Shown here in pieces: positions 32,242-40,000 of a DNA stretch of 42,031 nucleotides (position 1 is its first letter; each line of letters begins with the position of its first letter). A model generated the notes under the pieces. The model was given only the letters and a program-made list of their open reading frames with translations, was not told the DNA's origin and ran no database searches. This DNA is from an uncultured Bacilli bacterium (GTDB lineage Bacteria > Bacillota_I > Bacilli_A > RF39 > UBA660), in assembly GCA_948687865.1 (NCBI GenBank), contig CAPQQE010000001.1:25549-67579 (forward strand), written 5' to 3'. The position numbers and the translations under genes are program-made.

Positions 32242-33258
32242 ATGTTAAGAGCATTTGAACAGGGTCTTGATATACATAAGTTTAACGCAAGTGTTGCTTT
32301 TAACAAACCAATTGAGGAAGTAACTAAAAATGAGAGATCTATTTCAAAAGGTATAACATTTGGTATATTATATGGTTCAACTGTAAAGAATTTAGCACTA
32401 TCTTATTTTAAAGGAAACGTAGAAGAAGCACAAGAATTACTTGATAAATTCTATGAAGGATTTCCAAAATTAAAGACATTCATTGAAGCAAAACATAAAC
32501 AAGCAAGAGATTGGCATATGGTATCTACAATAACAAATAGATTAATATATGTAGAACCAAAAGAAGTATCAAGAGGTGGTCAAATAATAGAAGATGAAGG
32601 TTCAAGAGATAGACGTGCTCAAAACTTTCCTATACAAGGTGGAAGTGAAGATATTGCAGGATGGATAGCGTATAATTTAGCAATGTATTATTATAACAAT
32701 AATATGAAAACAAAATTAGTAATGATGATACATGATAGTTTTGAAAACGATGTATTTCCAACAGAATTATTTGACGTTATCAAATTTCAAGATAAATTAT
32801 TAAATCATGATACTAAAGCTTACTGGGACGTTCCAATTTCATCAGATGTCGTTATTGGTCCATCGATTGGACAAGAATGTGAAATAAAAACTATGACAGT
32901 AAAAGAGGCTTTAAAAGATGATAGTATAAAACAAAAAATAATAAATGAAGGAATAATATCAAAATTAACTAATGTAGAAAAATGGCACTATGTTGAATTA
33001 TCCGGACAAATAAATGATATAACAGAGTTAGTATATGGAATAAAAGAAAATCCAAATGGCTGGACATCAGCATACAAAGAAGTAATAGAAATAAATCAAA
33101 AAGAAAATCATGAAAAAGATGAAAGTTCATATTTAAGTTGGAGTAGAATGACTCAAGCATCACACGCACCACTTCAATCTAACTTTGGTGAAAATATATT
33201 AAAAGGTACTAGAGAGTTTTTAGTTTTAAATGAACTAAGAGATGATTACTGGGATTAA
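32242..33258 (+). CDS. DNA polymerase I, C-terminal fragment (motifs B and C)
   Basis: 338 residues from ATG 32242. MLRAFEQGLDIHKFNASVAF follows motif A in PolA proteins; RSISKGITFGILYGS (about 30-44) is motif B (O-helix, K and FG..YG); MMIHDSFENDV is motif C with the catalytic Asp. The frame is open upstream to 32218 and would read GAAKEDAMLRAF. AGAGGA four bases before the ATG could allow separate initiation. For activity this chain must join the fragments at 27166 and 32000, either by recoding or by non-covalent assembly. Confidence 0.85.
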   Translation: MLRAFEQGLDIHKFNASVAFNKPIEEVTKNERSISKGITFGILYGSTVKNLALSYFKGNVEEAQELLDKFYEGFPKLKTFIEAKHKQARDWHMVSTITNRLIYVEPKEVSRGGQIIEDEGSRDRRAQNFPIQGGSEDIAGWIAYNLAMYYYNNNMKTKLVMMIHDSFENDVFPTELFDVIKFQDKLLNHDTKAYWDVPISSDVVIGPSIGQECEIKTMTVKEALKDDSIKQKIINEGIISKLTNVEKWHYVELSGQINDITELVYGIKENPNGWTSAYKEVIEINQKENHEKDESSYLSWSRMTQASHAPLQSNFGENILKGTREFLVLNELRDDYWD

Positions 33259-33298
33259 GATAAACTATCAATATAACTAAAATTATGGAGGTAATAAA

Positions 33299-34408
33299 AT
33301 GATATTAGTAACTGGAGGTCTTGGTTATATAGGCAGTCACATTTGTTTAGAATTATTAAAGCAAGATAAAGAATTTTGTATAGTTGATAATTTATCAAAT
33401 GGTCATATGTCAGTAGTAAATTATTTAGAAAATATTTCTGGAAAGAAAGTAAATTTTAATTTAGTGGACATGAAAAACTATAATGAATTAAGAAAAGTAT
33501 TTATGTTTAACGATATTGATTATGTTATACATTTAGCTGGCTATAAGTCAGTTATAGAATCTATTGAAGAACCAGAGAAATATTATACTAATAATATAGT
33601 AAGTACATTAAATTTATTAAGATGCATGGAAGAGTTTAATTGTAATAAATTAGTATTTAGTTCATCTGCTTCTGTATATGGAAATGCAGAGCCACCAATA
33701 ACAGAAAATACTAATACTAATCCAATGAATCCATATGCAAAATCTAAATTAATAATTGAAGATATATTAAATGATTATTATAAACACAAAAACTTTAAAA
33801 TTGTAATATTAAGATATTTTAATCCAATAGGTTCAGAAGAAAACGGATTTTTAGGTGATGTACCAAATGATAATTGTTGTAACGTAATGTCATATCTTAT
33901 AAAAACGTCATTAGGACAAGAAGAAATATTCAACAGAGAATTTGGTATAGATTTTAATTTAGAAGAAGATACAATATTAAAAACTCAGAAGATATTTAAA
34001 ATATATGGAGATAAATTTGAAACTAAAGATGGTACAGCTATTAGAGATTTTGTTCATGTAGTGGATTTAGCTAAAGTTCATATAAATGCGTTAGAACAAA
34101 CTGACATGTCAATAGATGGTTTATATGAAATATATAATATAGGAACTAGCAATGGCTTTACAATAAAAGAATTATTAGATACTTTTCAAAAGGTAAATGA
34201 CATTAAAATTCCTTATGAAATTGTAAAAAGTCGTGAAGGTGAAATACCAATAAGCTGTGCAAGTACAACTAAAGCAGAGTTGTTATTGAATTGGAATCCT
34301 AAGAAAACTTTAGAAGATATGTGTAGAGACTCATATAAATTTATGATAAACTATATAAAATATGAAGGAAAGGATTATAAAGATTATGGAAGAACAGAAG
34401 ACTGTTAA
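33299..34408 (+). CDS. galE: UDP-glucose 4-epimerase GalE
   Basis: 369 residues. NAD-binding GGLGYIGS (6-13), VFSSSASVYG (119-128, S123) and NPYAKSK (Y146, K150) give the intact catalytic triad; RYFNPIG and GTAIRDFVHVVD match GalE. It interconverts UDP-glucose and UDP-galactose, possibly feeding the glycosyltransferase of the 19263 block. An insertion of about 15 residues near 215-230 makes it slightly longer than usual. GGAGG upstream. The Tyr-less paralogue at the left edge shares the same N-terminal layout. Confidence 0.93.
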   Translation: MILVTGGLGYIGSHICLELLKQDKEFCIVDNLSNGHMSVVNYLENISGKKVNFNLVDMKNYNELRKVFMFNDIDYVIHLAGYKSVIESIEEPEKYYTNNIVSTLNLLRCMEEFNCNKLVFSSSASVYGNAEPPITENTNTNPMNPYAKSKLIIEDILNDYYKHKNFKIVILRYFNPIGSEENGFLGDVPNDNCCNVMSYLIKTSLGQEEIFNREFGIDFNLEEDTILKTQKIFKIYGDKFETKDGTAIRDFVHVVDLAKVHINALEQTDMSIDGLYEIYNIGTSNGFTIKELLDTFQKVNDIKIPYEIVKSREGEIPISCASTTKAELLLNWNPKKTLEDMCRDSYKFMINYIKYEGKDYKDYGRTEDC

Positions 34409-34550
34409 AACAGACGAAGTAATTAATTATGGTTATTACAACTCTGAAAATCAATATTGTATAATACTTAATTCAAAAAGACTTAAAGAAATATTTAAAG
34501 CAGATAAGATATATTTAGAAGAACCAAAAGAAGACCTTAAAGAACATTAA
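34386..34550 (+). CDS. small hypothetical protein
   Basis: 54 residues from ATG 34386, overlapping the end of galE by 23 bases. An in-frame ATG at 34362 would give 62 residues without a ribosome binding site; AAGGAAAGGA lies between the two, favouring the later one. Contains QYCIILNSKRLKEIFK; not recognised. Acidic C-terminus. Confidence 0.45.
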   Translation: MEEQKTVKTDEVINYGYYNSENQYCIILNSKRLKEIFKADKIYLEEPKEDLKEH

Positions 34551-34555
34551 TTATT

Positions 34556-34575
34556 TAGCATTAAATATATTATAA
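34556..34575 (+). promoter_or_regulatory. GCATT-type element before the 34603 gene
   Basis: TAGCATTAAATATATTATAA in a 52-base gap; the TATA half is shifted by two to three bases. Confidence 0.4.
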
Positions 34576-34602
34576 AATTTATAGTATATGGAGGTTTTAT
34601 TA

Positions 34603-35004
34603 ATGGCTAAAAAATATAATGAAAATAAAATAAAGTTTTTTGAAGAATTATCAAATATTGAAGATATGATTGATGGAAATAAATCAATTGAAGATGTATA
34701 TTTATATATGAAAGATTTAGTTAAATATACATTTGAAAAAGAAAGCAATTATATTTCAATACCAAAATTTTTAGAAGATAAGTTTGAACAAGGAAAAGAA
34801 TCTATGGTTGCACCTGAGTTATTAGGTCAATTTATATTAGCAACAATAAAATCATCATATAATAGAAATTTAACATATAAACAAGCTTTTTGTAATATTT
34901 ATGGAGTATTAACTTCTTATTATGATAAAGATAAAATAAATCAAAAAATTAATGACACATATACAATGCCAAAAAATGGCGGAGTAATACGAAACTTTAA
35001 TTAA
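34603..35004 (+). CDS. hypothetical protein
   Basis: 133 residues from ATG 34603, which has GGAGGTTT 7 nt upstream; the ATG at 34588 contains that site and is rejected. Helical, soluble, no recognised motif. It is followed by the first pair of structured elements (35013-35177). Confidence 0.6.
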   Translation: MAKKYNENKIKFFEELSNIEDMIDGNKSIEDVYLYMKDLVKYTFEKESNYISIPKFLEDKFEQGKESMVAPELLGQFILATIKSSYNRNLTYKQAFCNIYGVLTSYYDKDKINQKINDTYTMPKNGGVIRNFN

Positions 35005-35012
35005 AAATATAA

Positions 35013-35077
35013 ATTTAGTCATAAGAACTTCCTAGTTATAAAAGAAAAATGTATTGAATTTTAGTTCTCGACTAAAT
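35013..35077 (+). other. stem-AUA-stem-UCCU structured element, copy 1
   Basis: Helix A ATTTAGTC/GACTAAAT (8 bp; 35013-35020 with 35070-35077), left ATA and right single C, helix B AGAACT/AGTTCT (6 bp; 35024-35029 with 35063-35068), then TCCT opening a 33-nt loop. Same plan as three other copies with different helix sequences. Confidence 0.7.
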
Positions 35078-35079
35078 GA

Positions 35080-35177
35080 AATAAGAGCATAAAAAGTTCC
35101 TTTAATTCTACAACAAATAGGAATAGCTAATTTAAAGTTGTTCCTATTTAACATCAATTTTACTTTTCGCTCTTATT
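35080..35177 (+). other. stem-AUA-stem-UCCU structured element, copy 2 (with inner hairpin, T-tail)
   Basis: Helix A AATAAGAGC/GCTCTTATT (9 bp), ATA opposite C, helix B AAAAGT/ACTTTT (6 bp), then TCCT. The longer loop carries a 9-bp hairpin AAATAGGAA/TTCCTATTT (35115-35123 with 35141-35149). The element is followed by AATTTTTTAC, so it may also terminate transcription. Two bases separate it from copy 1. Confidence 0.7.
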
Positions 35178-35211
35178 AATTTTTTACAATAAAAATGTAA
35201 GGAGTGATAAA

Positions 35212-35697
35212 ATGAGAGCTTTAACTAAATCTAGAGCATATGAGATATTATTCAAAATATCTAAAAAACAAAATATAGACATATCTAAATATATTGACTT
35301 ACTTTCTAAAAGCAAAGATGAAATACCAATTGAAGTAATTTTATTCATAAATAAATATAATAGTTCAGAATTACCTCAATTAAAAGTTTTTAATATAATT
35401 TATGAAAGAAGAAGAACTAATCCATTGTATGAAAATATAATGAATGAATCAGCTACGCCAAATGATCAATGTTTAGCATTAACTAGTATAATTACACAGT
35501 GTTTACTTCAATCAAAAAACTTTAGTGATGCACAAAGAGAAGCTTTTGTAGATATAATGAATGTAAAAGATATATTAGATGCAATAAGCTCTTATTTATT
35601 AGAAAATAATACTAAAAAGCTTAGAACAGTATTTTTTGAAATAAGAGCAATATTTAAAAATTTATTTAGCAAAAATAACAATAAAGAAATAGAATAG
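35212..35697 (+). CDS. hypothetical protein between structured element pairs
   Basis: 161 residues, all-helical in appearance, basic N- and C-termini (MRALTKSRAYEILFKISKKQ; NNNKEIE end), no recognised family. AAGGAG precedes the ATG. It is framed by two pairs of the same structured element (35013-35177 and 35710-35836), which suggests that the elements regulate or process this transcript, or that gene plus elements moved as a unit. Confidence 0.6.
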   Translation: MRALTKSRAYEILFKISKKQNIDISKYIDLLSKSKDEIPIEVILFINKYNSSELPQLKVFNIIYERRRTNPLYENIMNESATPNDQCLALTSIITQCLLQSKNFSDAQREAFVDIMNVKDILDAISSYLLENNTKKLRTVFFEIRAIFKNLFSKNNNKEIE

Positions 35698-35709
35698 ACT
35701 AATTATAAC

Positions 35710-35772
35710 ACAATTTTGGCATAATAACTTCCTAATTTAATAGCATTCTAATTTAGTTGTCGCCAAAATTGT
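35710..35772 (+). other. stem-AUA-stem-UCCU structured element, copy 3
   Basis: Helix A ACAATTTTGGC/GCCAAAATTGT (11 bp; 35710-35720 with 35762-35772), ATA opposite C, helix B ATAACT/AGTTGT (6 bp, one G-U; 35724-35729 with 35755-35760), then TCCT and a 25-nt loop. Confidence 0.7.
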
Positions 35773-35773
35773 A

Positions 35774-35836
35774 TAGGTCATAAAGAGTTCCTTAAAATAA
35801 ATTTGTGGGAAATTTTAGTGTTTACTCTTCGACCTA
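35774..35836 (+). other. stem-AUA-stem-UCCU structured element, copy 4
   Basis: Helix A TAGGTC/GACCTA (6 bp; 35774-35779 with 35831-35836), ATA opposite C, helix B AAGAGT/ACTCTT (6 bp; 35783-35788 with 35824-35829), then TCCT and a 35-nt loop. One base separates it from copy 3; the ribosome binding site of the next gene follows within 15 nt. Confidence 0.7.
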
Positions 35837-35858
35837 AGAAATTTATAAGGAGGATTCT

Positions 35859-36392
35859 ATGTTAAAGTTAATACATGAAGATTCAGACAATTTTAATAGT
35901 ACAAATATTTCGAAAGTTTATGAAATAGAAGTACCAATTAGAATTGAAGGATTAGATATAGAAATACCTGAGGAATTAATAGATAAAAATGATTTAAATA
36001 ATTTATTTAAAAAATATGAATTATATATAAATGACAATATAGATATAGATAATGACGATTATCAAGTTTTAGTTAATAATGATATAGAAATTATTGATGG
36101 TGTAACAATTAGTAAAGAATTATTAAAAATACAATGCGTTTCTATACCAATAGACTTAACAGAGTCTGAAGTAAAATCAATAGTATCAAACTATTTAACT
36201 AGTTCTTATTTAAGTCCATATGAAGACCTAGTAATTGAAGTAACACCTGAACAATATAATGAATTATATTCTGAAGAGATTTCCAATGGAGAAATTAGCC
36301 CAAGATCTATAGAAAATAAAGAAGCAGAAAAACTATCAGTCAACGTAGAGTTAGTACTAGAACTAGATAAGCTAAAAATAATAAAACTATAG
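35859..36392 (+). CDS. acidic hypothetical protein
   Basis: 177 residues, strongly acidic and beta-rich (IEVPIRIEGLDIEIPEEL; VSIPIDLTESEVKSIVSNYL). The two similar parts, 'i.vPi.i.......peel' and 'vsiPidl.......', hint at an internal duplication. Not recognised. AAGGAGG upstream. It lies immediately after structured element copy 4 and 21 nt before nrdD. Confidence 0.6.
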   Translation: MLKLIHEDSDNFNSTNISKVYEIEVPIRIEGLDIEIPEELIDKNDLNNLFKKYELYINDNIDIDNDDYQVLVNNDIEIIDGVTISKELLKIQCVSIPIDLTESEVKSIVSNYLTSSYLSPYEDLVIEVTPEQYNELYSEEISNGEISPRSIENKEAEKLSVNVELVLELDKLKIIKL

Positions 36393-36413
36393 TATTGGAG
36401 GTTATATTTAAAT

Positions 36414-38618
36414 ATGAAATATGTAATTAAACGTGATGGAAGAAAAGTAAAGTTTAATGAAAACAAAATTGTAAAAGCAATATATAAAGCAATGGATTCA
36501 ACAGATGAAAAGGATCAACAAAAAGCTGTAAATTATGCTAGTTTAGTAACTGAAGAACTAATAAACAGATATAACGATGATGAATTTCCAGGAGTAGAAG
36601 AAATTCAAGACATAGTAGAATCAATATTAATTCGTGAAGGTGAAGAAAAACTAGCTAAAGAATACATTACTTATAGATATAAAAGGTCTTTAATAAGAGA
36701 GTCTAATACTACTGATCAAACTATTAAGGAATTATTAGAAGGAGATAATGAGTATTGGAATACAGAAAACTCTAATAAAGATGCTAAAGCAGTAACAGTA
36801 TTAAGAGATTACATAGCTGGAGTTACAAGTACAGATATAACTAGAAGATTTTTATTACCACAAGAAATCGTTGAAGCACACGACAAAGGAATTATACATT
36901 TTCATGATGCAGATTATTTTGCACAACCAATTCATAATTGTGAGTTAATAAATCTTGAAGATATGCTACAAAATGGAACTATCGTTAATGGAGTAATGAT
37001 AGAAAAACCTCATAAGTTTATCACTGCATGTACAATAGCTACTCAAATTATACTTGGTGTTTCATCATCAAGTTATGGTGGTGCAACTATTTCTTTGACA
37101 CATTTAGCACCATTTGTTAGAGATAGTTATAATAAATATTATGAAGAATATATAAGAAGAGGATTAGACGAAAATAAAGCAAAAGAATTCGCTTCATTAG
37201 ATACTAAAAAAGAAGTAGAAGCAGGAGTACAAACATTTAATTATCAAGTAAATTCTATGACAAATACAAATGGTCAAGCTCCATTCTTATCAGTTTGCAT
37301 GTATTTAGGAGAAACAGAAGAATATAAAGAAGAACTTGCAATGATTATTGAAGAATTTTTAAAACAAAGAATACTTGGATTTAAAAATAAAAAGGGAGTA
37401 TACATAACACCTGCATTTCCTAAGCTTCTTTACATATTAGAAGAAGATAATGTAGATAAAGATAGCAAATATTGGTATTTAACAGAATTAGCAGCAAAAT
37501 GCACAGCAAAAAGAATGGTACCAGATTATATATCAGAGAAAGTTATGAAAGAAAATAAAATAAACCAATGGGGAAACGGAGATGCATATCCATGTATGGG
37601 TTGTAGATCTTTCTTAACTCCTTGGACATCAAAAGGAAATCCTTCTAAAGCATTAAACTACGTAGAAGGAAAAGGAAAATATTATGGTAGATTTAATCAA
37701 GGTGTAGTAACTATAAATTTACCAGATGTAGGATTATCTGCAGATAAAAATGTAAAAAGATTCTGGAAGATATTAGACCAAAGATTAGATTTATGCCATA
37801 AAGCTTTGCAATGTAGACACGAAAGATTAAAAATGGTTACAGCAAAGAGAGCACCTTTATTATGGCAATATGGAGCGCTTGCAAGATTAGATAAAGATGA
37901 AACAATTGAACCATTATTAAAAGATAATTATTCAACTATATCTTTAGGATATGCTGGATTATATGAATGTGTTAAAGCAATGACTGGAAAATCTCATACA
38001 GATCCAGAAGCAAAAGAATTCGCATTAGAAATTATGCAACATTTAAATGATAAATGTGCAGAATGGAAATCAAAAGAAGGAATTGGTTATTCATTATACG
38101 GAACTCCAATTGAATCTACAACATATAAATTTGCTAAATGTTTAAAACTTAGATTTGGAGAAGACGTATTTGAAAAATTAGATGGTAAAGATAGAGACTA
38201 CATAACAAATTCATATCATGTTCCAGTGTTTGAAGAAATAGATGCGTTTGAAAAATTAAAACTTGAAAGTGAATTCCAAATATTAAGTCCTGGTGGAGCC
38301 ATCTCTTATATAGAAACATCTAACTTACAAAACAATACAGAAGCTATATTAGAAGTAATTAAATTCATTTATAACAATATAATGTACGCAGAATTAAATA
38401 CAAAATCTGATTATTGTCAAAAATGTGGTTACGACGGAGAAATTTTAATAGACGAAGATTTAAATTGGTATTGTCCAAATTGCAGTAATAAAGATCATGA
38501 TACATTAAACGTTGCAAGAAGAACATGTGGTTATATTGGAACTAATTTTTGGAATAAAGGAAGAACACAAGAAATACATGAAAGAGTAATACATTTAGAT
38601 AATAAAGATGACGAATAG
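36414..38618 (+). CDS. nrdD: anaerobic (class III) ribonucleoside-triphosphate reductase NrdD
   Basis: 734 residues, full length. N-terminal ATP-cone (1-95, KYVIKRDGRKVKFNENKI), the Cys-containing catalytic barrel, a zinc site near the C-terminus (CQKC 668/671 and CPNC 687/690), and the glycyl radical site RRTCGYIG (G706). It reduces NTPs to dNTPs only without oxygen, which points to an anaerobic host. GGAGGT upstream. The activase NrdG follows at 38681. Confidence 0.95.
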   Translation: MKYVIKRDGRKVKFNENKIVKAIYKAMDSTDEKDQQKAVNYASLVTEELINRYNDDEFPGVEEIQDIVESILIREGEEKLAKEYITYRYKRSLIRESNTTDQTIKELLEGDNEYWNTENSNKDAKAVTVLRDYIAGVTSTDITRRFLLPQEIVEAHDKGIIHFHDADYFAQPIHNCELINLEDMLQNGTIVNGVMIEKPHKFITACTIATQIILGVSSSSYGGATISLTHLAPFVRDSYNKYYEEYIRRGLDENKAKEFASLDTKKEVEAGVQTFNYQVNSMTNTNGQAPFLSVCMYLGETEEYKEELAMIIEEFLKQRILGFKNKKGVYITPAFPKLLYILEEDNVDKDSKYWYLTELAAKCTAKRMVPDYISEKVMKENKINQWGNGDAYPCMGCRSFLTPWTSKGNPSKALNYVEGKGKYYGRFNQGVVTINLPDVGLSADKNVKRFWKILDQRLDLCHKALQCRHERLKMVTAKRAPLLWQYGALARLDKDETIEPLLKDNYSTISLGYAGLYECVKAMTGKSHTDPEAKEFALEIMQHLNDKCAEWKSKEGIGYSLYGTPIESTTYKFAKCLKLRFGEDVFEKLDGKDRDYITNSYHVPVFEEIDAFEKLKLESEFQILSPGGAISYIETSNLQNNTEAILEVIKFIYNNIMYAELNTKSDYCQKCGYDGEILIDEDLNWYCPNCSNKDHDTLNVARRTCGYIGTNFWNKGRTQEIHERVIHLDNKDDE

Positions 38619-38680
38619 AAATAAACATTTCTAAAAGTAGTACTTAATAAAGAGCATGAATTTATCTTGGGAGGAATAAC

Positions 38681-39178
38681 ATGAATTATAATAAAATTAG
38701 AAAAATGGACATAAGCAATGGCCCAGGAGTTAGAGTATCTATATTTGTTCAAGGTTGTACATTTAATTGTAAAAATTGCTTTAATCCTGAAACACATGAC
38801 TTTAATGGAGGCAAAGAATTTACTACTGAGGAAGTAGAAAAATTAATTGATTTATGTAGTAAAGATTACATTAGAGGTTTATCAATTTTAGGAGGAGAAC
38901 CATTACATCCTAGGAACAGAGAATCAGTTACAATGTTAGCAGAATATTTCAAATATAAATTACCAGAAAAAGATCTTTGGTTATGGTCTGGGTTTCAATA
39001 TGAAGATTTAAAAGATTTAGAAATAATGAAATATTTAGATGTTTTAGTAGATGGAAGATTTCAAGAAGAGAACAAAGATATAAGATTAAAATATTGTGGA
39101 TCATCAAACCAAAGAGTTATAGATATAAAAAGATCTCAAAAAGAAAATAAATTATGTTTATTAGATATCTCAGAATAA
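38681..39178 (+). CDS. nrdG: anaerobic ribonucleotide reductase activating protein NrdG
   Basis: 165 residues. Radical-SAM cluster motif GCTFNCKNC (C26, C30, C33), preceded by DISNGPGVRVSIFVQ, and the GGEPLHPRN segment that binds SAM. It generates the glycyl radical on NrdD. GGGAGG precedes the ATG. The gene ends at element copy 6 and a terminator. Confidence 0.95.
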   Translation: MNYNKIRKMDISNGPGVRVSIFVQGCTFNCKNCFNPETHDFNGGKEFTTEEVEKLIDLCSKDYIRGLSILGGEPLHPRNRESVTMLAEYFKYKLPEKDLWLWSGFQYEDLKDLEIMKYLDVLVDGRFQEENKDIRLKYCGSSNQRVIDIKRSQKENKLCLLDISE

Positions 39179-39202
39179 CGAGAATAAATTCTGATTAACT
39201 TT
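39171..39202 (+). repeat. GAGAATTAA intergenic element, copy 6
   Basis: CAGAATAACGAGAATAAATT then CTGATTAACTTT, overlapping the nrdG stop codon. CAGAAT and ATTCTG can pair. Best match to copy 5. Confidence 0.5.
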
Positions 39203-39230
39203 ATTATTAAAATAATGATATTATATTATA

Positions 39231-39259
39231 AAAAGCTTTTGATTAATTCTTAAGCTTTT
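39231..39259 (+). terminator. intrinsic terminator after nrdG
   Basis: Stem AAAAGCTT/AAGCTTTT (8 bp), 13-nt loop, then TAATTTTTT. Confidence 0.7.
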
Positions 39260-39276
39260 TAATTTTTTATTAATTT

Positions 39277-39300
39277 TTGCATTATTTAAAATAAAAAATT
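39277..39300 (+). promoter_or_regulatory. GCATT-type putative phage promoter before the 39317 gene
   Basis: TTGCATTATTTAAAATAAAA directly after the nrdG terminator, as expected for a new transcription start. Confidence 0.45.
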
Positions 39301-39316
39301 AAAAGGAGGTTTACAA

Positions 39317-39913
39317 ATGATATCTAAAAAGAAAAAGTTTAATCAACAGAAATTTGACAACATGATATTAAGAGCATTTACTTATTTAAACAAAAATGTA
39401 GAAACTAATGAAGAAAGATCCAATTGTATTAATCAAAACAAGATCATTTCATCAATAATATCAGAACATGATTTAAAGATAGAAGCTGAAAATTTGAAAA
39501 ATCAAAAAGCAAATGTTTGTTGTTCTGAAGATCCATTATTAGTACATTTAAAATACGACGTAGATAAATTACCAGATGGCAGAAATAATTGGACTACAGA
39601 AAATGCATATCACCTTATATCAATATGGATGTTAGCAAGAGACCCACAAACTGGAAGGTACGATCCTTCTGTTAAACGTAAAGTAGCATATAAATATGGA
39701 TTCTATGAAGATAGAATAACGAATTCAGTAAACAAATTAATTAATGAAACATTAAAAACAGATAAATATAATCTATTATCTAAAGGCTATTTCACAAGAG
39801 AACAATTAATAAGATTTAAATATAGAGACAAACGAGTTAGAAATAATTGCATTAAAAATAATAGGTTAACACAAGAAGAATTAGATGCAATAGATAAAGC
39901 TTTTAATTTATAA
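39317..39913 (+). CDS. hypothetical protein, possibly DNA-binding
   Basis: 198 residues, very basic at both ends (MISKKKKFNQQKF; FKYRDKRVRNNCIKNNR). The C-terminal part, VAYKYGFYEDRITNSVNKLI and later LTQEELDAIDKAF, looks helical; helix-turn-helix-like but not definite. AAGGAGG upstream. Not recognised. Confidence 0.55.
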   Translation: MISKKKKFNQQKFDNMILRAFTYLNKNVETNEERSNCINQNKIISSIISEHDLKIEAENLKNQKANVCCSEDPLLVHLKYDVDKLPDGRNNWTTENAYHLISIWMLARDPQTGRYDPSVKRKVAYKYGFYEDRITNSVNKLINETLKTDKYNLLSKGYFTREQLIRFKYRDKRVRNNCIKNNRLTQEELDAIDKAFNL

Positions 39914-39940
39914 AATTAAATCTATAAATGTTAAAAATTA

Positions 39941-39962
39941 TTGCATTTAATATTTTATATTA
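39941..39962 (+). promoter_or_regulatory. GCATT-type element before spoVS
   Basis: TTGCATTTAATATTTTATAT, 39 bases before the SpoVS start. Confidence 0.4.
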
Positions 39963-40000
39963 AAAACCAAAATATAAAACAAAACAAGGAGGAATTTATT

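Noticed and set aside
35013..35836. Hammerhead, twister or other known self-cleaving ribozymes
   Set aside because: None of the diagnostic core strings (such as CUGAUGA...GAAA) occur; the constant AUA/UCCU/C positions do not match any class I know.
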